DNA of 64,000 nucleotides from Methylosarcina fibrata AML-C10 (GTDB lineage Bacteria; Pseudomonadota; Gammaproteobacteria; Methylococcales; Methylomonadaceae), in the NCBI RefSeq assembly GCF_000372865.1, contig NZ_KB889965.1, positions 4,850,500-4,914,499 of the forward strand. Direction: 5' to 3'. The number at the start of each line of letters is the position of its first letter. The stretch's first letter is position 1. The notes below the pieces were generated by a model that saw only the letters and a list, made by a program, of their open reading frames with translations, did no database searches and had not been told where the DNA came from. The translations under genes and the position numbers were made by a program. Positions 60,054 to 64,000 of this stretch are shown here, piece after piece.

Positions 60054-60636
60054 ATCGGGATGTCTGGAATGAAAATGGATACTGAAGAAATTCAGTTATC
60101 TTAACACCCTCCGGCTTGCATGTAACCGGTCACTTGCGTTTATTCAACCCAATCGTTTGTTAAAAATCATCGACTTTATCGATTGGAATCACTTAATTGG
60201 TACTTTATAACCGGGAAAAAGGCCAGATTGTAAGCGGGGTACTTAAAGATCGGGTCGATTTATACGGGGTTCACTTTGATTATAGAACCATTAATTTTTT
60301 ATGAAGTTATTTTTAATTTTCGGTTCGTGGCCGCATTCAAAGCCGATTTCACTCAGAGAGACCGGAAATCGACCGGATTTCGGTTCGATGATTCTGCCGG
60401 AATTATGCCGTTGGGTTGGATGTGATTCCGTCCGGCCGTTATGCCGGGGAGGGATGGTGGGGCTTGACAAGGATGGAAAAAATCGAAGATGCAATCGCCG
60501 GAGAATGTCGGCACATTGCTGCAGCGCCGGGAGTTACCTATCGGAATAGTTTCATATCCCGTAAGGGTGAATGGATTTGCCTCTACATACAGACAGTGCA
60601 CTTGAACCGAGCGTGCATTAGCCGTTCGGGCGGGCA
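60054..60636. other. Intergenic stretch without a supported gene
   Basis: Several short frames overlap on both strands (for example 60301-60549 plus and 60353-60637 minus), but none shows a domain, membrane segment or good ribosome-binding site. The mlaA promoter should lie near 60054-60200. No repeat was recognised. Confidence 0.4.
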
Positions 60637-60669
60637 TAAAAAAGCCTGTGAAACAGGTTTCACAGGCTT
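60637..60669 (-). terminator. Terminator of the bacteriohemerythrin gene
   Basis: A perfect 12-bp stem, AAGCCTGTGAAA and TTTCACAGGCTT with loop CAGG (plus-strand 60642-60669), is followed on the minus strand by a run of T (TTTTTTAT). It lies 19 nt after the hemerythrin stop. Confidence 0.88.
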
Positions 60670-60687
60670 GAGTGGAGATAGACCGTT

Positions 60688-61083
60688 TTAACCTAAAGCG
60701 GATGCATATTTTTTGTCCACATTGGGAATATGATTGTTCAGCCAGTTTTTGACCATCTGACCGACTTCGTCGGTCACCTCGGCTTGGCCGGCATGAAATT
60801 TCTTTTGCAGATCCGCACAGACTGTAACTAAAGCGTCATGTTCTTTTTTATGCGCATCCAGCCCGGAATAGCCGGCCGCCGCCATTTCTTTTTCCTCATG
60901 CGCAAAATGCTCTACCACATAAGCAATCAGATCATCCAACTGAGCGCCCACGGTCGATCTTTCGGCCCCGCCGGTCGCCAAGTCATACAGTTTGTTCAAT
61001 TTACCGAATAGGATTTTGTGCTCTTCATCGGCAAAACCGACGTTGGTGCCGAATTGTTCTGCTGTCCAGGTAATTAAAGCCAT
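60688..61083 (-). CDS. Bacteriohemerythrin
   Basis: A 131-residue single-domain hemerythrin, an O2-binding four-helix bundle with a di-iron site. Iron-ligand motifs are visible in order: FADEEHKILF (first His), VEHFAHEEKEM (His and Glu), DAHKKEHDALV (two His) and the terminal NHIPNVDKKY (His and Asp). GAGGAGGT just upstream gives a strong ribosome-binding site, and a dedicated terminator follows, so it is a monocistronic, probably highly expressed gene. In methanotrophs such proteins have been proposed to supply O2 to methane monooxygenase; here that is context, not proof. Confidence 0.95.
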   Translation of the reverse strand: MALITWTAEQFGTNVGFADEEHKILFGKLNKLYDLATGGAERSTVGAQLDDLIAYVVEHFAHEEKEMAAAGYSGLDAHKKEHDALVTVCADLQKKFHAGQAEVTDEVGQMVKNWLNNHIPNVDKKYASALG

Positions 61084-61208
61084 ATTGACCTCCTCGTTGT
61101 TGTTATAAAAACCGCAGGCGCATTATGGTTTATTTGAGTCGATAAAACAATATTTTTTTTATGGTTATTGCAAATGAATCCGTATTTCTGCTTATTACCT
61201 TACAGGCT

Positions 61209-61808
61209 TTATTTTTTCCGGAACCGATTCCGTCGTTTTTGCAGAAGGCTCTCTTCCAGCTTATGGAAATAGGCATGGATTCCGTAAAGAACCGTGGCTG
61301 CCAGCGGCAGCGCAAAATACCAGTGAGCTTTGGCGATGGCCAGGAGGCTCAGAATTTCCGCGCCGAAAAAATACGCAGGCGTGATCGTGAGTGCCGCCCA
61401 GACCCAAGCGCTCAGAAGGTTGATCAGGGCAAACCGCTTGGCCGAATATTTGGTGAGTCCGATCGATATCGGAATGACCGTCCTCAGACCGTACAGATAA
61501 CGCTGTATGAAAATGATCGGCCAGCCGTACTTTTTGAGCAGCAAATGGGCGATCGCAAATTTACGCCGCTGCCTGTGCAGCTTGCGCTGAATAAAGGCTT
61601 TATTGAAGCGGCCGATATAAAAATAAATCTGGTCTCCGGTAAAACCGCCGAGCCCTGCGACAAAAATCGACAGCAGGCAATTCATGTCGCCGGTATGGGA
61701 CAGCACGCCGGCCATGATCAGGCCGCTTTCACCTTCCAATATCGACCATGCGAACAGGATGACGTAACCGTATTCCTTAAGCCACTGTAAAAATAACTCG
61801 TCCATCAA
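61209..61808 (-). CDS. DedA-family inner-membrane protein
   Basis: A 199-residue DedA/SNARE-associated membrane protein. The N-terminal WSILEGESGLIMAGVLSHTG, GLGGFTGDQIYFYIGR, FIQRYLYGLRTVIPISIGLT and the following helix region with conserved Arg residues match the family, which includes undecaprenyl-phosphate and phospholipid translocases. Four to five hydrophobic segments. Lone gene. Confidence 0.88.
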   Translation of the reverse strand: MMDELFLQWLKEYGYVILFAWSILEGESGLIMAGVLSHTGDMNCLLSIFVAGLGGFTGDQIYFYIGRFNKAFIQRKLHRQRRKFAIAHLLLKKYGWPIIFIQRYLYGLRTVIPISIGLTKYSAKRFALINLLSAWVWAALTITPAYFFGAEILSLLAIAKAHWYFALPLAATVLYGIHAYFHKLEESLLQKRRNRFRKK

Positions 61809-61998
61809 ATTTGGTTTTCAATGAGATACTACTCTTATTAACCGCGGTTAAATCCGTCCGCGGTATCGGGTTACGGGAGCCGATCCTATGCTGCGAGGTA
61901 TCGGAGCAAACTGGATTCGAGACTATAGGATAACAGGGAGCTTAAAGCAACCCAAAGGCACTGTCTTTTAATTGGCGGATTGCTTTTTTGTTAGGGCA

Positions 61999-62028
61999 CT
62001 TTGGGGTGGGTACGCACCGCGTACCTTT
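61999..62028. repeat. REP palindrome on the 3' side of the transposase gene
   Basis: GGTGGGTACGCACCGCGTAC (62005-62024) followed by CTTT contains a GGTACGC/GCGTACC stem. It matches in type the two palindromes at 62635-62714 on the other side of the transposase gene. Confidence 0.8.
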
Positions 62029-62035
62029 ACAGGCT

Positions 62036-62596
62036 TTATTCGCCGGTATTCCGAATATCGTCAAGATGAATGCGATCTTCAATTCCCGATCCCCAATGCA
62101 TCGCATAAACGCCTTGCTTGACCCAATGATGAAATGAAGAATAGGGCCAATCCGACACGTTGTTCACCAGTCCGTGTTTGACCGGATTGAAATGCAGATA
62201 GTCGAAGTGGTTTTGATAGTCGCGCTCGTCCCGTAGCGCATGTTCCCAGAATCGTCTTTGCCAGATGCCGCGCCGCCGGTAACGCAGTTGCGATTCGGTG
62301 ACCGGTTGTTCAGACCCGCCTGAAGCAAGCCAGTTTTGGGTGAAGCGTTTTTTAATGATGCCCCAGCGTTTGGAGTAATCGCCGTCATCCTGCGGCATCG
62401 TCCAGATGGCGTGAACATGATCGGGCAACATCACCAACGCATCGACACGAAAAGGAAGATATTGACGGCAATGCCGGATTGCCTCGCGCAAACAATCCCT
62501 CGCCTGGTCGTTCGCCAGAATACCCGCCCGCCGTTCCGTTACTACGGTAAAGAAAAACGATCCACCCGGAACGTAACAGCGGCGATAATCAGCCAA
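62036..62596 (-). CDS. REP-associated tyrosine transposase (RAYT, Y1-Tnp family)
   Basis: A 186-residue single-strand transposase related to IS200/IS605 TnpA. The HUH motif is in VMLPDHVHAIWTMP, and the catalytic Tyr lies in the RDYQNHFDYLHFNPVKHG segment, where the family signature FDYLHFNPVKHGLV is clear. The N-terminus YRRCYVPGGSFFFTVVTERR is typical of RAYTs. REP palindromes of one family lie on both sides, as expected because RAYTs recognise the REPs that flank them. Such proteins are domesticated and dispersed singly rather than as multicopy insertion sequences. Confidence 0.94.
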   Translation of the reverse strand: MADYRRCYVPGGSFFFTVVTERRAGILANDQARDCLREAIRHCRQYLPFRVDALVMLPDHVHAIWTMPQDDGDYSKRWGIIKKRFTQNWLASGGSEQPVTESQLRYRRRGIWQRRFWEHALRDERDYQNHFDYLHFNPVKHGLVNNVSDWPYSSFHHWVKQGVYAMHWGSGIEDRIHLDDIRNTGE

Positions 62597-62617
62597 GACA
62601 GGCTCCGAGAATGCAAT

Positions 62618-63283
62618 TCATTTCAAAATCCGCCGGTAGGGTACGCATTGCGTACCTTTTCCAAGACGTTCCGTTGAGTCAGACATCAAAAAGGTACGCG
62701 GTGCGTACCCTACCGGGCTTCGCTCGGAGTGGTTGGCGTCGGTGACCGGCAATTCCCTGAATCCCAGCTTTTGATACAGATTGCGCATGCTGATCATCGA
62801 ACGGTCGGTGCGCCCCAGACGGTAAGAAAATCCCTGCCGGCGCAGCTCGTCGAGCAAGGCCAGCGAAAGCCGCTCGGCGATGCCTCGGCGCCTGAAGCCG
62901 GACCTGACCGCCAGCCCGCTTACGTAAAATACCCGCCGCCCGTTCTCGCAGAGATAATCCAGCGCCGCCGTGCCGGATATGTCTTTTAACGTCTGCTGAT
63001 GCCCGTTGCCTTCGCCTGCGGCCAGTTCCTTGCCCAGCACATAGCCGACGATCCGGCCGGCGTCCTGCTCTTTGGCTGCGTACAGCAGCGCGCCCTGCCG
63101 CATCAGCTCGACGCCCAGACCGAAATGGATTCGCGACGCCGAAAAATGCTCGTGCCACGGCGGCTCCCGAAACGCTTCGACGATCAGTTCGGCCAGTTGT
63201 TCGATCGCCGTGCCGGATTCGTCGGCTCGAAGGTCGGCCAGAGTCAGGCGGGTAATTTCGATGGGGTTGTTGTTTAAGGACAT
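62618..63283 (-). CDS. GNAT-family acetyltransferase with a REP-encoded C-terminal tail
   Basis: A 221-residue N-acetyltransferase. The acetyl-CoA site is YVSGLAVRSGFRRRGIAERL (R/Q-x-x-G-x-G/A), and the N-terminal VEAFREPPWHEHF and C-terminal MRNLYQKLGFRELPVTD complete the fold. Up to about residue 188 it reads as a normal GNAT domain. Residues ~190-217 are encoded by the two inverted REP palindromes at 62689-62714 and 62635-62660, so the stop lies beyond the repeat. The original end was probably lost when the REP pair arrived. Substrate unknown. Confidence 0.82.
   Translation of the reverse strand: MSLNNNPIEITRLTLADLRADESGTAIEQLAELIVEAFREPPWHEHFSASRIHFGLGVELMRQGALLYAAKEQDAGRIVGYVLGKELAAGEGNGHQQTLKDISGTAALDYLCENGRRVFYVSGLAVRSGFRRRGIAERLSLALLDELRRQGFSYRLGRTDRSMISMRNLYQKLGFRELPVTDANHSERSPVGYAPRTFLMSDSTERLGKGTQCVPYRRILK
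62635..62714. repeat. Inverted REP pair (BIME) overlapping the GNAT gene 3' end
   Basis: The unit at 62635-62660 begins GGTAGGGTACGCATTGCGTA. The unit at 62689-62714 is its inverted copy, beginning AAAAGGTACGCGGTGCGTAC, identical at 24 of 26 positions when reverse-complemented. The spacer is 28 bp. It lies upstream of the transposase gene (start 62596) and within the coding sequence of the GNAT protein. Confidence 0.9.
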
Positions 63284-63585
63284 ATTGGGTTACCTTCAGA
63301 ATACAACTATTTGCCGCTGATAGTAAGGCAATGATTCCGGTTCAGAATAATATCTGGATCGGCATATCTTCCAATTTAGAACGATATGCCGTTAGCAACT
63401 GACTAACGTTACAAATTTGTTGCAAATAAGATGTAGAGTCAGGAAGATATACAGAAACTGTATAATTATTTGTTGAACTAAACCGCTGCGCGGTGCCTTG
63501 GCACAGCTCTAAATTTCCCTTTCGTAACAATAAGTCGCACACTCCTGATTGACCGCTGTTGGTCAGTCTTTAGAGGAGAAATGTG
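63284..63585. other. Intergenic stretch before the recombinase gene
   Basis: Contains the promoters of the divergent GNAT and recombinase genes. A small palindrome TGACC-GCTGTT-GGTCA lies at 63550-63565, just upstream of the recombinase ribosome-binding site; it could be a recombination or operator site. A minus-strand frame at 63342-63542 lacks any protein-like features. Confidence 0.4.
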
Positions 63586-64000
63586 ATGACTCCGTTACGT
63601 CAAAAAATGATCGATGCCATGCTGGTACGCGGCATGGCTCTGAGAACCCAGCGCAGTTATCTGATGGCTGTCGCCGAGTTGGCGAAGTATTATCATCGTT
63701 CGCCGGCTCAACTGTCGGGGGAAGAACTGCAAGGGTTCTTCCTCGCACTGGTCAAAGAACGCCACCTCTCGCCGGCCACTTGCCGCTTGTATCTGAATGC
63801 GCTCCGTTTTTTCTATCTGCACGTCCTCGGCCAGGACAGCTTTGGCGTCAAGCTGCAGGTGCCTAAACAAGAACAACGCATTCCGGAACTGCTGATGCGC
63901 AGTGAAGTCAGCCGCATCCTGGCGGCCCACGGCAACCTCAAACACCGCATGTTACTGTCGACCTGTTACGGTTGCGGACTTCGTGTCAGTGAATTGGTGT
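63586..64000 (+). CDS. Tyrosine recombinase/integrase, N-terminal part (cut by the window end)
   Basis: The first 138 residues of a site-specific tyrosine recombinase. The N-terminal SAM-like core-binding domain (MTPLRQKMIDAMLVRGMALR, TQRSYLMAVAELAKYYHR, LSPATCRLYLNALRFFYLHV) is followed by the start of the catalytic domain, where YGCGLRVSELV carries the first catalytic Arg. The remaining active-site residues lie beyond the edge. AGGAG with 8-nt spacing supports the start at 63586. Integrases of this form often accompany IS91-like or integron-type mobile elements; which applies cannot be seen here. Confidence 0.85.
   Translation, partial: MTPLRQKMIDAMLVRGMALRTQRSYLMAVAELAKYYHRSPAQLSGEELQGFFLALVKERHLSPATCRLYLNALRFFYLHVLGQDSFGVKLQVPKQEQRIPELLMRSEVSRILAAHGNLKHRMLLSTCYGCGLRVSELV

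Noticed and set aside
60301..60691. Overlapping short frames on both strands between mlaA and bacteriohemerythrin
   Set aside because: None shows a domain, membrane segment or ribosome-binding site.
63342..63542. Minus-strand frame of 66 codons upstream of the recombinase
   Set aside because: No protein-like features and it lies across the likely promoter region.

Overview
The window comes from a Gram-negative gammaproteobacterium. Evidence is the complete Tol-Pal cluster (tolQRAB-pal-cpoB), MlaA, the ruvCAB/yebC neighbourhood, TonB-dependent iron uptake with FecI/FecR signalling, and HemJ in place of other protoporphyrinogen oxidases. Bacteriohemerythrin, a PuuD-like membrane protein and partial Sox genes together recall aerobic methanotrophs (Methylococcales). 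That placement is inference: no methane-oxidation gene lies in the window. No rRNA, tRNA or CRISPR array was seen.

Layout. 1-4.3 kb: tail of an unknown gene with a strong nested terminator, a small membrane protein, a macro-domain protein, a YihY-type membrane protein and a degenerate receiver protein. 4.3-14.8 kb: a long minus-strand housekeeping run, yebC-ruvC-ruvA-ruvB-ybgC-tolQ-tolR-tolA-tolB-pal-cpoB-queE-queC, with many overlapping or abutting genes. 14.9-17.2 kb: serA-serB (minus). 17.3-24.6 kb: a TlpA-like thioredoxin, hemJ, a cytidylate-kinase-like protein, a PuuD-like protein, lemA with a DUF3137 gene, a two-receiver LuxR regulator, and a secreted protein with duplicated halves.

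25.2-45.6 kb is the accessory core. It holds mbtH, an Sfp-type phosphopantetheinyl transferase, a JmjC/cupin-like oxygenase and one 3387-residue lipopeptide synthetase. The synthetase reads FAAL-PCP-C-A(Ser)-PCP-E-C-A-PCP and has no thioesterase. It is followed by a TonB-dependent receptor with a signalling domain, a PepSY membrane protein and a zinc-ribbon methyltransferase; fecI/fecR sit nearby on the other strand. I read this as a compact acyl-D-Ser-X lipopeptide metallophore locus with built-in uptake and signalling, whose release step is unexplained. A Phd/VapC-type toxin-antitoxin pair bracketed by two copies of one hairpin interrupts it.

46-60 kb (minus): a CAP-domain protein, soxX-soxY-soxZ-soxA without soxB or soxCD directly behind thiD-thiE, a fatty-acid oxidation set (fadE, a FadN-type bifunctional enzyme, thiolase), a fused acyltransferase/hydrolase and mlaA. 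60-64 kb: bacteriohemerythrin, a DedA protein, a REP-associated transposase flanked by its REP hairpins, a GNAT protein whose C-terminus is encoded by such REPs, and the start of a tyrosine recombinase cut by the window edge.

REP-like palindromes of several families recur. One forms a 26-bp hairpin inside the NRPS coding sequence, one set lies in a duplicated 3' end of the fadN-like gene, and one flanks the transposase.
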